Source: JAAYYM01 sp035271065 (GTDB taxonomy: Bacteria; Bacillota; Clostridia; Lachnospirales; Lachnospiraceae). From it: 64,000 bases of DNA. The notes beneath the pieces are model-generated. The model saw only the letters and a list, made by a program, of their open reading frames with translations, was not told the DNA's origin and made no database searches. Location: positions 1 to 64,000 of the forward strand of contig DATESB010000132.1 in NCBI GenBank assembly GCA_035271065.1, given 5' to 3'. Position 1 is the stretch's first letter; each line of letters begins with the position of its first letter. Made by a program: the position numbers and the translations under genes. This document shows positions 1-8,108 of this stretch, one piece after another.

Positions 1-95
1 GGCTTGACATCGATGACAGTACCCTCTACTACCTCTCCATTGTGTATTGTTTTTAGTGATGACTCCAGCATCTGTTCAAAAGTTAATTCTGACAT
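1..95 (-). CDS. rpsA: S1 RNA-binding domain protein (ribosomal protein S1-like), N-terminal fragment
   Basis: Only the first 31 codons are inside the window. They read MSELTFEQMLESSLK, then an IHNGEVVEGTVIDVK-like stretch, which is the usual opening of an S1 domain (a short acidic helix, then a G-x-V-x-G-x-V strand). The ATG is at 93-95 with a perfect AGGAGG at 105-110, so the start is well supported. The start lies inside the 3' end of ispH, overlapping it by 20 bases; ispH followed by an S1 protein is a common clostridial order. S1 proteins bind mRNA on the 30S subunit. The rest of the gene lies outside, so the number of S1 repeats is unknown. Confidence 0.75.
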   Translation of the reverse strand, partial: MSELTFEQMLESSLKTIHNGEVVEGTVIDVK

Positions 96-930
96 AATTT
101 TGAACCTCCTCAATAATATTATTTGGCGTTGACGCCCCCGCGGTAATACCTACACAATGAATGGATTTAGCAGTTTCTGTGTCTAAATTCAAGTCCCCTA
201 GTGTCTGTATATAATGAGTATCTGCACATTCCCCTTTACAAATCTCATATAATTTTTGTGTGTTGGAACTGTGTGTTCCCCCTATCACAATCATCGCGTC
301 TACTGTTCGTGCAATCTCGGCAGCTTCTTTCTGCCTTTCTTCGGTTGCATTGCAAATTGTATTCACAACATTTATATCATAACCTTTTTCAGAAAAAATT
401 TCAACTAATTCTTGAAATTTATTGTAGTTAAATGTCGTTTGTGAAACAATACAAACCTTTTGATTTGCAGGCAAAACACAATTTCTTGCTTCCTCAGCCG
501 ATTCAATTACAACCGCTGGTGTCTTGGACCACCCTTTGATGCCCTCAACCTCGGGATGCTTTGCATTCCCAATGATTACAATCTGTGCGCCTTCTTCGCT
601 TTCTTTCTCTGCAATTCTGTGTATTTTTTTCACAAACGGACATGTCAAATCCACGCATGACAGGCCTTGTTCTTCTATTAAATCATACACATCCTTTGCA
701 ATTCCGTGAGCGCGAATAACAACCGTTCCACCCCTTAATTGTTTCACTTCCTCTTCGGAATTTAAAACCTTTACACCCTTTTTCTCTAAATCTTTGATGA
801 CCTCTTCATTATGAACAATCGGACCAAGCGTGTAAATTTGTTCTTCTTTATCAACCAATTCGTACACCTTGTCCATTGCCCGCTTGGCGCCGAAACATAA
901 TCCGGCACTTTTTGCAAGTTTCACTTCCAT
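76..930 (-). CDS. ispH: 4-hydroxy-3-methylbut-2-enyl diphosphate reductase
   Basis: IspH (LytB) performs the last step of the MEP isoprenoid pathway, reducing HMBPP to IPP and DMAPP with a [4Fe-4S] cluster in the cytosol. The 284 residues match the family's usual length. The three cluster cysteines are present: C12 (GLCFGAKRA), C97 (DLTCPFV) and C193 (NTICNAT). Substrate residues H40 (GPIVHN), H75 (IRAHG), H125 and E127 (KHPEVEG) are also in place. The ATG has a GGGGAG ribosome site just upstream. The 3' end overlaps the S1 gene start. In many clostridia cmk precedes ispH; here only 38 bases separate it from the flavoprotein gene, so cmk is not adjacent. Confidence 0.96.
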   Translation of the reverse strand: MEVKLAKSAGLCFGAKRAMDKVYELVDKEEQIYTLGPIVHNEEVIKDLEKKGVKVLNSEEEVKQLRGGTVVIRAHGIAKDVYDLIEEQGLSCVDLTCPFVKKIHRIAEKESEEGAQIVIIGNAKHPEVEGIKGWSKTPAVVIESAEEARNCVLPANQKVCIVSQTTFNYNKFQELVEIFSEKGYDINVVNTICNATEERQKEAAEIARTVDAMIVIGGTHSSNTQKLYEICKGECADTHYIQTLGDLNLDTETAKSIHCVGITAGASTPNNIIEEVQNYVRINF

Positions 931-968
931 AATCGCTCCCCTTTAATTTGTAATGTTCTATCTTCCCC

Positions 969-2201
969 TCATATACTACTCCCGGCAGCATAAGCCGTTG
1001 ACCATGCAACCTGGAGATTGAAACCTCCCGTAAGCGCATCCACATCCAAAACCTCGCCTGCAAAATAAAGTCCTTTTACAAGTTTCGATTCCATCGTTTT
1101 CGGATTAACTTCTTTTAATGAAACCCCGCCACGCGTGATAATTGCTTCATCGTAACCTCTGTTTGAACAAATGGTCATTTCGAGATTTTTCAACAAATGA
1201 ACCAACCGTCCTCTTTCCTCTTTCGTAATCTCATTTACTTTTTTATCTTCATGAATACCTGTTAATTGAATAATAACCGGTATCATTTTAGCGGGTAATA
1301 ACTTGCCAAGCGCATTTCTGAATTGCTTATTCTGACATTCTGCAAAATCACGTAAAACCCTTACATCCAGCTGTTGTACATCCAGTGCAGGCTTCAGATC
1401 AATGATTAGACGCAAATGACTTCCGTACATTTCCGGTTTCACATAACTGCTTGCCGTCAAAACAAGTGGTCCGCTTATACCAAAATGTGTGAACAACATC
1501 TCTCCTAACTCTTCATAGAGTTTCTTCTCATCATATACGAGCCTTGCTTTTACATTCTTCAGCGAAAGACCCTGTAGTTCTCTCGTATAATCTTCTTGTG
1601 TTTCAAATGGTACCAGTGCCGGCTGTCTATTGACCAACGTATGCCCCAATTCTTCTGCAAAGTGGTACCCATCTCCTGTTGTACCACATGCTCGATAGGA
1701 GCAACCGCCTGTTGCAATCATAATATCATCAGCATTTAGTTTTGTTCCATCTTTCAGCAAAACTCCCTCAACCATTCCGTCAGATTGCAGTACCTTTTTC
1801 ACTTCTGTATTCAATAATACCTTAATATGATTTTCAGGCTTCCTTATTTCCTGCTGTAATGCTCGAATCACGTCCGAAGATTTATCACTGACGGGAAATA
1901 CGCGTTCTCCGCGTTCAATTTTTGTTTTTAAGCCAAGTTCTTCAAAAAAATCTATCGTTTGCTCATTAGTGAACCCATAAAAGGAACTGTACATAAACTT
2001 CTTTCCGGATACAAGGTTATTGAAAAATGTGTCCGCATCACAAGCATTGGTTAAATTACAGCGCCCTTTGCCGGTAATATAAAGTTTCTTACCAAGTTTC
2101 TCATTTTTTTCGATTAAAGTAACTTGGTGACCTCGCCTGCCTGCAATGATTGCTGCAAGCATGCCGGAGGCTCCGCCGCCGATAATGATAATATTTGACA
2201 T
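969..2201 (-). CDS. NAD(P)/FAD-dependent oxidoreductase, HI0933/BaiN family
   Basis: This is a two-domain flavoprotein of the HI0933/YhiN/BaiN family. The N-terminus starts with a Rossmann dinucleotide motif (IIIIGGGASGM). It is followed by the family signature TGKGRCNLTN near residue 45 and an ATGG motif near residue 170. The C-terminal FAD motif is AGEVLDVDALTGGFNLQ. I chose the ATG at 2199-2201 because an AGGAAGGA ribosome site lies 4-6 bases upstream; a longer frame to 2222 has no such site and would overlap the chloride transporter gene. Some members have been linked to bile-acid dehydroxylation, but the true substrate of most is unknown and nothing nearby indicates one. Confidence 0.88.
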   Translation of the reverse strand: MSNIIIIGGGASGMLAAIIAGRRGHQVTLIEKNEKLGKKLYITGKGRCNLTNACDADTFFNNLVSGKKFMYSSFYGFTNEQTIDFFEELGLKTKIERGERVFPVSDKSSDVIRALQQEIRKPENHIKVLLNTEVKKVLQSDGMVEGVLLKDGTKLNADDIMIATGGCSYRACGTTGDGYHFAEELGHTLVNRQPALVPFETQEDYTRELQGLSLKNVKARLVYDEKKLYEELGEMLFTHFGISGPLVLTASSYVKPEMYGSHLRLIIDLKPALDVQQLDVRVLRDFAECQNKQFRNALGKLLPAKMIPVIIQLTGIHEDKKVNEITKEERGRLVHLLKNLEMTICSNRGYDEAIITRGGVSLKEVNPKTMESKLVKGLYFAGEVLDVDALTGGFNLQVAWSTAYAAGSSI

Positions 2202-2211
2202 AGATTCCTTC

Positions 2212-3486
2212 CTACTTCGCAAATATATTAATATACTCTGCTTTTAATTTTGAATAAATAATCTTTTGACTGCTGTATAATCCACGATATCCGGAAAGCA
2301 TATAACTGACAGAACATACCACTAAAAACAGTACAATGCAGTCAGAACCGAACAACTCGAGACCAAGCATAATGGATGCAATCGGGCAATTTACAACACC
2401 ACAGAACATCGCAATCAATCCAACCGCTGCCGCAAACCCCGGATTTAATCCCATGAGTGTTCCCACAAAACAACCAAAGGTTGCTCCCACAAAAAATGTA
2501 GGTACAATTTCTCCGCCTTTAAATCCAACACCCATTGTAATAGCTGTAAAGATAATCTTAAGGATAAAGGCCTCCGGTCTTACTTGACCTTCCATGGCTC
2601 TTTCGATAATTGTAAAGCCACTGCCGTTATATTCTGTGGAACCAACTAAAAATGTCAATGCAACAATACAAAGACCACCCACAAAAATTCTAAGATATTC
2701 ATTTGGCAGAACTTTTTTGAAAAAACGTTCTGTTCTATGCAATGCCGAACAAAAAATCACACTGACCAGAGCACACAATAATGCCAGAATAATTGTTCTT
2801 GTTACAACAGACACAGACATCTGCGGTATAAAGTCGATATGAAATGCATCCGGTGCCACTCCCATATAAAGTGCCACCTGGCATGCCATTACCGATGCAA
2901 TCGTACACGGTAATAATGCCGAGTAATAAATAACTCCAACACTGATGACCTCAAGTGCAAATAACGTTGCCGTAATCGGTGTACCGAAATTTGCCGAAAA
3001 GACAGCGCTCATTCCGCATAATACAATAATGCGCAAATCTTTTTCATCTAGTTTAAACACTCTGCCAATTTGATAACCGATGCTTCCGCCCAACTGCAAC
3101 GCCGCTCCCTCACGTCCCGCAGAACCACCGAATAAATGTGTAATCGTAGTTCCCACAAAGATAAGCGGAGCCAGCATAAATGGTATCTTCTCATCCGTTC
3201 GGATTTTGTTGATAATGTTGTTTGTTCCCTTATTCTCCAAACGAAATGTTTTATAGATAAAAATAATCGCAAGTCCGGCAATCGGCAAAAAGCAAATCAA
3301 TATTGGATTCGCCTCTCTGATAAAAGTCACCTCTTCTACGCTGATGTGAAACACCGTGCCAACAAATCCGCCAAGGAGTCCCATAATGACCGAAAGGAAA
3401 ATCCACTTTGAAAAGGTCAAAATATATGCCTTGCTGTTGCCAACTTTATTTTTAACAAAAGAGAAAAAATCTTTCACTTGTTTCAT
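2212..3486 (-). CDS. ClC-family chloride channel/transporter
   Basis: This polytopic membrane protein of 424 residues is of the ClC voltage-gated chloride channel family and has no CBS domains. The selectivity motif GGSAGREGAAL is at about 120-130 and provides the gating glutamate E127. The later pore helix is GGEIVPTFFVGATFG, near residue 330. At the position of the internal proton glutamate of Escherichia coli ClC-ec1 (E203), the alignment FALEV places V180, so proton coupling may be lost. It lies downstream of a TetR gene, separated by two palindromes (3536-3584), which suggests TetR control. The ATG has a GGGGG-type ribosome site. Family membership is firm; channel versus exchanger is inference. 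Confidence 0.92.
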   Translation of the reverse strand: MKQVKDFFSFVKNKVGNSKAYILTFSKWIFLSVIMGLLGGFVGTVFHISVEEVTFIREANPILICFLPIAGLAIIFIYKTFRLENKGTNNIINKIRTDEKIPFMLAPLIFVGTTITHLFGGSAGREGAALQLGGSIGYQIGRVFKLDEKDLRIIVLCGMSAVFSANFGTPITATLFALEVISVGVIYYSALLPCTIASVMACQVALYMGVAPDAFHIDFIPQMSVSVVTRTIILALLCALVSVIFCSALHRTERFFKKVLPNEYLRIFVGGLCIVALTFLVGSTEYNGSGFTIIERAMEGQVRPEAFILKIIFTAITMGVGFKGGEIVPTFFVGATFGCFVGTLMGLNPGFAAAVGLIAMFCGVVNCPIASIMLGLELFGSDCIVLFLVVCSVSYMLSGYRGLYSSQKIIYSKLKAEYINIFAK

Positions 3487-3535
3487 TTGGTACTGCCCCC
3501 TAAAACCTCATAGAAAAAAATACTGATGAAGACAA

Positions 3536-3584
3536 TTCAACATGCCCTACTGTTGAAAACCATTCAACATGCCCTACTGTTGAA
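3536..3584. promoter_or_regulatory. Two tandem palindromes between tetR and the ClC gene (candidate TetR operators)
   Basis: The palindrome TTCAACA-N8-TGTTGAA occurs at 3536-3557 and again, identically including its spacer, at 3563-3584, a 27-base period. The second copy includes the last bases and stop codon of tetR. Neither copy is followed by a U-tract, so they do not look like terminators. Position upstream of the ClC gene and downstream of tetR fits an operator pair. Which protein binds is inference. Confidence 0.5.
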
Positions 3585-4131
3585 GAAATGCCTCATATGC
3601 ATCCGAAATCATACTCGTTATTTCTTTTTCTTCCAAATCAAACTCACCACTGACAGCCATACAAGCCATTCCATGGATGAATGTAAATATCTTCATAAAA
3701 ATAGTACCTACTTTGTCGGGATCCAAATTCGAAATTCTTCTGATTTCCTGTATTACAAATCCTTGATGATTGCTTCCGTTAATCATATCATACATGGTCT
3801 GCTCTTCTCCGTGCGGAGTTAAGAACAATAATTTAAACACATTTGTCTCCTGTTGTGCAAACTGAATGTAAGCCAATCCCAATCCCACAAACGGTGTGTC
3901 ATTTTGCTTTAAGTTCTGCTCAAAATATTCCTCATAAAAACTTCTTGCATTCTGAAATAATTCATCATACAGTTCATCCATATTTTTATAGATACGGAAA
4001 ATCGGCTGTGTTGAACAACCTGTTTCCACTGCCAGCTTTCTTGCAGTCACCGTTTCCAGTCCATTCTTTCGTAACATTGCAAAAGCACTGTCCAGTAACA
4101 TTTGTTTTGTAATACTCTCTTTTCTCGCCAT
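3574..4131 (-). CDS. TetR/AcrR-family transcriptional regulator
   Basis: This 185-residue one-component repressor has an N-terminal helix-turn-helix (KQMLLDSAFAMLRKNG through TARKLAVETGCSTQPIF, residues about 8-48), the standard TetR DNA-binding domain. The remaining helices form a ligand and dimer domain related to the TetR_C_33/WHG type; the ligand is unknown. The start at 4129-4131 is chosen because AGAAAGGAG lies about 9 bases upstream; a longer frame to 4173 lacks a ribosome site. Its promoter region carries a perfect 10-base inverted repeat, and its 3' end carries two other palindromes before the ClC gene, so it probably regulates itself and the transporter. Confidence 0.88.
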   Translation of the reverse strand: MARKESITKQMLLDSAFAMLRKNGLETVTARKLAVETGCSTQPIFRIYKNMDELYDELFQNARSFYEEYFEQNLKQNDTPFVGLGLAYIQFAQQETNVFKLLFLTPHGEEQTMYDMINGSNHQGFVIQEIRRISNLDPDKVGTIFMKIFTFIHGMACMAVSGEFDLEEKEITSMISDAYEAFLQQ

Positions 4132-4160
4132 AGTCGATTGCTCCTTTCTATACACAAAAC

Positions 4161-4191
4161 GGCAGGTGAACACTATTTCAATTCACCTGCC
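4161..4191. promoter_or_regulatory. Perfect inverted repeat upstream of tetR, operator or terminator
   Basis: GGCAGGTGAA (4161-4170) pairs perfectly with TTCACCTGCC (4182-4191) across an 11-base spacer. On the minus strand a TATAAT box sits immediately upstream, so the repeat would cover the tetR transcription start and could be an autoregulatory operator. The same stem followed by GTTTTG could also weakly terminate the decarboxylase operon that ends at 4248. The half-site TTCACCTGCC resembles the TTCAACATGCC part of the palindromes after tetR, which favours an operator. Confidence 0.5.
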
Positions 4192-4247
4192 ATTATAACA
4201 CATGTTATTTTATATTTCCACTATAAATTAAATGGATTGGATATGCC

Positions 4248-5675
4248 TTAAACCGGATATGCTCCGTTTGCAGTATCTGCTTTGGTCATATCAACCTTTT
4301 CCTGTTGTGCCTGACGATACTTGAAGAAGTCAACTGCTACCTGCGGGAATAATGCATAGGTCAATACATCCTCATCCTGCTGCTTCCATTCCTTCATTTC
4401 TGTTTCCAGTTTATCTAACTCATTCGGAATTAAATCAGCCGGACGGCAGGTAATTCTCTCTTCACCCGGAATAACCTTATCGATTACTTCCTGGCTCATC
4501 GGCTTAACTGTCTGGCCATATTCGCCCTTCAGTACTGCCTTTGTTTCTTTGGTTGCCATCTTATAACGCTCTCCCATCAATACATTAAATACAGCCTGTG
4601 TACCAACGATCTGTGATGAAGGTGTAACCAATGGTGGCTCGCCAAGGTCTTTACGAACACGAGGAATCTCCTGAAGCACTTCATAATACTTATCTTCAGC
4701 ATTCTGCTCTTTAAGTTGTGATACCATGTTGGATAACATACCACCCGGTACTTGATATAACAGAGTCTTGATATCAACGCCCATAACCTTAGGATTGAGC
4801 AAGCCGTCTGCCAAGCACTGATCTCTGAACGGTCTGAAGTAATCTGCAATTTCAGCCAACAACTTCTGATCATATCCTGTATCATACGGTGTTCCCTTGA
4901 ATGTCTCAACCATAACTTCGGTTGCCGGCTGTGAAGTACCCATTGCAAGCGGTGACATTGCACAGTCAATATAATCAACACCAGCCTCAACAGCTTTCAA
5001 ATAAGTCATACCTGCTACACCTGATGTGTAATGTGTATGAAGCTGAATCGGAAGTTTTGTTGCACTCTTCATTGCTGCAATCATTTCTGATGCTTTGTAA
5101 GGAACAAGTAAGCCTGCCATATCTTTGATACAGATAGAGTCTGCACCCATATCTTCAATCTTCTTCGCCATATCCATCCAGTAATCCATTGTATATGCAT
5201 CACCTAATGTATAAGAAAGTGCGATTTGTGCATGTCCTTTGCCTGAAGCCTTCTTTTCTTTGTTGGTAGCATCTACAGCTGCCTGCAAGTTACGAAGATC
5301 ATTCAAGCAGTCAAAGATACGAATGATATCAATACCGTTTGCAATTGATTTCTGTACAAAATATTCAACTACATCATCAGCATACGGACGATATCCTAAG
5401 ATATTCTGACCTCTGAATAACATCTGTAACTTTGTATTAGGTGCACCTGCTCTGATTTTTCTCAATCTTTCCCATGGATCTTCCTTCAGGAAACGAAGTG
5501 ATGCATCGAAGGTTGCGCCTCCCCAGCACTCTAATGAATGATAGCCTACCTTGTCAAGTTTCTCAAGGATTGGCAACATTAAATCGGTGGGCATACGTGT
5601 TGCAATCAAAGACTGATGTGCATCACGCAATATTGTCTCGGTAATACCGATTGGTTTTTTAACTATTTCTGACAT
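4248..5675 (-). CDS. oadA: Oxaloacetate decarboxylase alpha-type / pyruvate carboxylase B-type carboxyltransferase
   Basis: The protein moves a carboxyl group between oxaloacetate (or pyruvate) and carrier-bound biotin. Residues 1-270 form the HMGL-like TIM barrel and 290-450 the conserved PYC/OADA domain. Metal and active-site residues are visible: D18 (ILRDAHQSL), K184 (IKDMAG, the lysine carbamylated in relatives) and H213/H215 (LHTHYTSG). The length of 475 residues lacks the C-terminal biotinyl domain of many OadA proteins; that function is supplied by the separate carrier gene at 6884-7267. It is the last gene of an operon with oadB and oadG and there is no biotin carboxylase nearby. This favours a sodium-pumping decarboxylase or transcarboxylase over an ATP-driven carboxylase. 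Confidence 0.93.
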   Translation of the reverse strand: MSEIVKKPIGITETILRDAHQSLIATRMPTDLMLPILEKLDKVGYHSLECWGGATFDASLRFLKEDPWERLRKIRAGAPNTKLQMLFRGQNILGYRPYADDVVEYFVQKSIANGIDIIRIFDCLNDLRNLQAAVDATNKEKKASGKGHAQIALSYTLGDAYTMDYWMDMAKKIEDMGADSICIKDMAGLLVPYKASEMIAAMKSATKLPIQLHTHYTSGVAGMTYLKAVEAGVDYIDCAMSPLAMGTSQPATEVMVETFKGTPYDTGYDQKLLAEIADYFRPFRDQCLADGLLNPKVMGVDIKTLLYQVPGGMLSNMVSQLKEQNAEDKYYEVLQEIPRVRKDLGEPPLVTPSSQIVGTQAVFNVLMGERYKMATKETKAVLKGEYGQTVKPMSQEVIDKVIPGEERITCRPADLIPNELDKLETEMKEWKQQDEDVLTYALFPQVAVDFFKYRQAQQEKVDMTKADTANGAYPV

Positions 5676-5692
5676 TTTATTTCCTCCTTTTA

Positions 5693-6844
5693 TTATTTAA
5701 CTCCAAAAATGGCCATGAAAGTACCGGCGACTACGGCGGTTCCGATTACTCCGGCTACGTTAGGTCCCATAGCATGCATCAGTAAGAAGTTGGTCGGATC
5801 TGCTTCTGCACCGACTTTCTGTGATACTCTGGCTGCCATCGGCACTGCGGATACACCGGCAGAACCAATCAGCGGATTAACCTTGCCCTTTGTTACAAGG
5901 CACATCAATTTACCGAACATAACACCGGCAAATGTACCAAATGCAAATGCAACCAATCCAAGTAATACAATTTTAAGTGTATCAACCTTCAAGAATGCCT
6001 CAGCACTTGTCGTTGCACCAACAGATGTACCAAGCAAAATAACAACGATGTACATCAATGCATTGGATGCTGTTTCCTGCAACTGTCTTACAACACCTGA
6101 TTCTCTGAACAGGTTACCTAACATCAGCATACCAATCAACGGTGCTGTTGTCGGAAGTATCATACACACTACGATGGTAACGATAATCGGGAAGAGAATT
6201 CTCTCCAGTTTCGATACCGGACGTAACTGTGCCATTTTGATTTTACGTTCTTTTTCTGTTGTAAATAACTTCATAATAGGCGGCTGGATAATCGGTACCA
6301 GTGACATATAAGAATATGCCGCTACTGCGATAGGTCCAAGTAATGCTGTCTGCCCCAATTTTCCGGCAAGGAAAATGGATGTAGGACCATCAGCTCCACC
6401 AATGATTGAAATTGCTGCTGCAGCCTTATCGTTAAAGCCCAGTGCAATTGCACCGAAGTATGCCACGAAGATACCGAACTGTGCTGCTGCTCCAAGTAAA
6501 AAGCTCTTCGGATTCGCAATCAACGGACCAAAGTCTGTCATTGCTCCGACACCCATAAAGATAAGTGAAGGCAAGATTGCCCATTCATCTAACAGGTAAA
6601 AATAATGTAGTAAACCACCTACGCCGTTTGTTGATTCTTCTACCGTCATCATAATATCAGGATAAATATTAACTAACAGCATACCGAAAGCAATCGGACA
6701 TAATAACAATGGCTCGTACTCTTTTTTAATGGCTAAATAGAGGAATATACAAGCAACAGCAATCATAACATAGTTTCCTACGGATAAACCGAGGAATGCC
6801 GTTTGCTCAATTAAATTCCCTAATGTATTTGCTACATATGACAT
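5693..6844 (-). CDS. oadB: Sodium-pumping decarboxylase beta subunit
   Basis: OadB is the membrane subunit that decarboxylates carboxybiotin and exports sodium ions. The 383 residues contain about nine to eleven hydrophobic segments. The conserved region GGADGPTSIF carries D152, which matches the sodium-site aspartate of Klebsiella OadB (D203). The C-terminal signature MGPNVAGVIGTAVVAG is intact. The start has a GGAGG site. It sits between the biotin-carrier gene and the carboxyltransferase gene, as expected for the complex. Close relatives serve methylmalonyl-CoA or glutaconyl-CoA decarboxylases, so the beta subunit itself does not identify the substrate. Confidence 0.95.
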   Translation of the reverse strand: MSYVANTLGNLIEQTAFLGLSVGNYVMIAVACIFLYLAIKKEYEPLLLCPIAFGMLLVNIYPDIMMTVEESTNGVGGLLHYFYLLDEWAILPSLIFMGVGAMTDFGPLIANPKSFLLGAAAQFGIFVAYFGAIALGFNDKAAAAISIIGGADGPTSIFLAGKLGQTALLGPIAVAAYSYMSLVPIIQPPIMKLFTTEKERKIKMAQLRPVSKLERILFPIIVTIVVCMILPTTAPLIGMLMLGNLFRESGVVRQLQETASNALMYIVVILLGTSVGATTSAEAFLKVDTLKIVLLGLVAFAFGTFAGVMFGKLMCLVTKGKVNPLIGSAGVSAVPMAARVSQKVGAEADPTNFLLMHAMGPNVAGVIGTAVVAGTFMAIFGVK

Positions 6845-6883
6845 TTTATGACCTCCATGTTATTTTCTACTGCAATAGTATGC

Positions 6884-7267
6884 TTATTTCAGTGTTGCCA
6901 AAAGTGCGCCTGCCTCTACTGCATCACCAACTGCGCAGTCAATGCTTGCAACAGTACCATCTGCTGGTGCAACAACCGGAATCTCCATCTTCATTGCTTC
7001 CAGAATAATAACTGTATCGCCTGACTTAACTGCCTGACCTACACTTGCTTCAATCTTGAATATCTTTCCTGCTGCGCCTGCTTCAATCTTTACAGAACCT
7101 GCGCCTGCACTTGCTGCCTTAGGTGCTGCTGCAGGTGCTGCCTTGGGTGCTGCCACAGGTGCTGCTGCGGGAGCTGCTACAGGTGCAGAAGCTACTGCTG
7201 CGCCTGATCCTTCTTCTACTGTTACATCATATACGTTGCCGTTAACGGTAATGGTATAATTTTTCAT
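6884..7267 (-). CDS. Biotin carrier protein of the decarboxylase complex
   Basis: This 127-residue biotinyl carrier shuttles the carboxyl group between transferase and membrane subunit. Residues 1-20 form a short beta segment, residues 23-57 are a flexible Ala/Pro/Lys linker, and 58-127 are the biotinyl domain. The biotinylation motif EAMKME is present with K93 as the modified lysine. The ATG at 7265-7267 is preceded by AGGAGG, so the longer upstream frame is rejected. It is the only biotin carrier in the operon and must therefore serve both carboxyltransferases encoded there. It resembles GcdC/MmdC and the 1.3S subunit of transcarboxylase. Confidence 0.95.
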   Translation of the reverse strand: MKNYTITVNGNVYDVTVEEGSGAAVASAPVAAPAAAPVAAPKAAPAAAPKAASAGAGSVKIEAGAAGKIFKIEASVGQAVKSGDTVIILEAMKMEIPVVAPADGTVASIDCAVGDAVEAGALLATLK

Positions 7268-7287
7268 CTTATTCTTCCTCCTATTGG

Positions 7288-8091
7288 TTAGGCTCTCTGC
7301 CATTTATTCGTTTTTACTCTTTTAATACTTCTTACCACAAATCCGTCCGTAGACGCGCCTGCAGTACCTGATGCTGCAATAGCTGCCGTAATAACCGCAA
7401 CCAACTCAGTATCGTCTGTCAATTCTTCTTTTTCGATAATCTGTGCAATCGTATTATCTACTGCTTCCGCTGCCATACTGCTCTTTTTCTTCTTTTTGTT
7501 GTCGAAGTAAGCTTGAGCTTTAGGAATGAAACCAAAGCAACTGATAATCAAGGAAATCAATATCAGAACCACAAATACAGTTCCCATACCAAGCAGTGTG
7601 TTAAGTCCTGCTTTTTCCATCTTCTCGGCAAATGTATACTCAACATTTGTCGTAACCGATTCAAGTGTCATGTACAAATCATCTTTATAGATGAATTCAA
7701 TCTTTGCAGGTTTCTTAGAACCTGTAACTGATACAACAACCTCTACCTTTTTGCCATCGTATTCCATCTCATATCCGTCAACACTGACTAATGTACCCAA
7801 GTCCTCTTGTGCCGAATTCCATGATTCAAACGAACCAATCATTCCGTTGCCGTCAACCTTCATGGAAAAAGCGCTTTCGAATACATATTCCGCATATTCC
7901 GCGCCGGCTTCCTTGAACTGTTGTACACTGGCCGCATCCATTTGACTGAATACGTTCTGAATGACTTGAGCCGACATAGACTGAACCGCCTGCTCACGCT
8001 CAGGACTTAAGGTCTTAACTTCTTTGCTGCCACATGCCGTCAAAGAGAAAACACAGGCAATCAAACATAATACTAAATTTAGTTTCTTCAT
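7288..8091 (-). CDS. OadG-related sodium pump gamma subunit with lipoprotein-type N-terminus
   Basis: The protein begins with a type II signal peptide (KKLNLVLCLIACVFSLTAC, lipobox LTAC), so the N-terminus is probably lipidated outside the cell. A domain of about 120 residues follows, then one membrane helix near residues 160-185. The C-terminus ends in VVRSIKRVKTNKW, a typical OadG tail. Ordinary OadG proteins are about 80-120 residues; this one is roughly 267 because of the extracellular domain, an arrangement seen in other Firmicutes. The ATG at 8089-8091 is preferred over a GTG at 8101-8103, which is too close to the AGGAAAGG site. OadG assembles the complex and often binds zinc, but I see no clear zinc motif. 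Confidence 0.85.
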   Translation of the reverse strand: MKKLNLVLCLIACVFSLTACGSKEVKTLSPEREQAVQSMSAQVIQNVFSQMDAASVQQFKEAGAEYAEYVFESAFSMKVDGNGMIGSFESWNSAQEDLGTLVSVDGYEMEYDGKKVEVVVSVTGSKKPAKIEFIYKDDLYMTLESVTTNVEYTFAEKMEKAGLNTLLGMGTVFVVLILISLIISCFGFIPKAQAYFDNKKKKKSSMAAEAVDNTIAQIIEKEELTDDTELVAVITAAIAASGTAGASTDGFVVRSIKRVKTNKWQRA

Positions 8092-8108
8092 ATTAAGTAT
8101 CACCTTTC

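Noticed and set aside
851..1063. A 70-codon minus-strand frame between ispH and the flavoprotein
   Set aside because: It overlaps both genes in another frame and would need to replace the clear ends of each.
3526..3822. A 98-codon plus-strand frame with a tandem peptide repeat at its start
   Set aside because: The repeat is explained by the DNA palindromes, and the rest is antisense to tetR.
5709..6311. A 200-codon open frame on the plus strand inside oadB
   Set aside because: It is the antisense shadow of a membrane-protein gene whose codon bias keeps that frame open; no ribosome site or family match.
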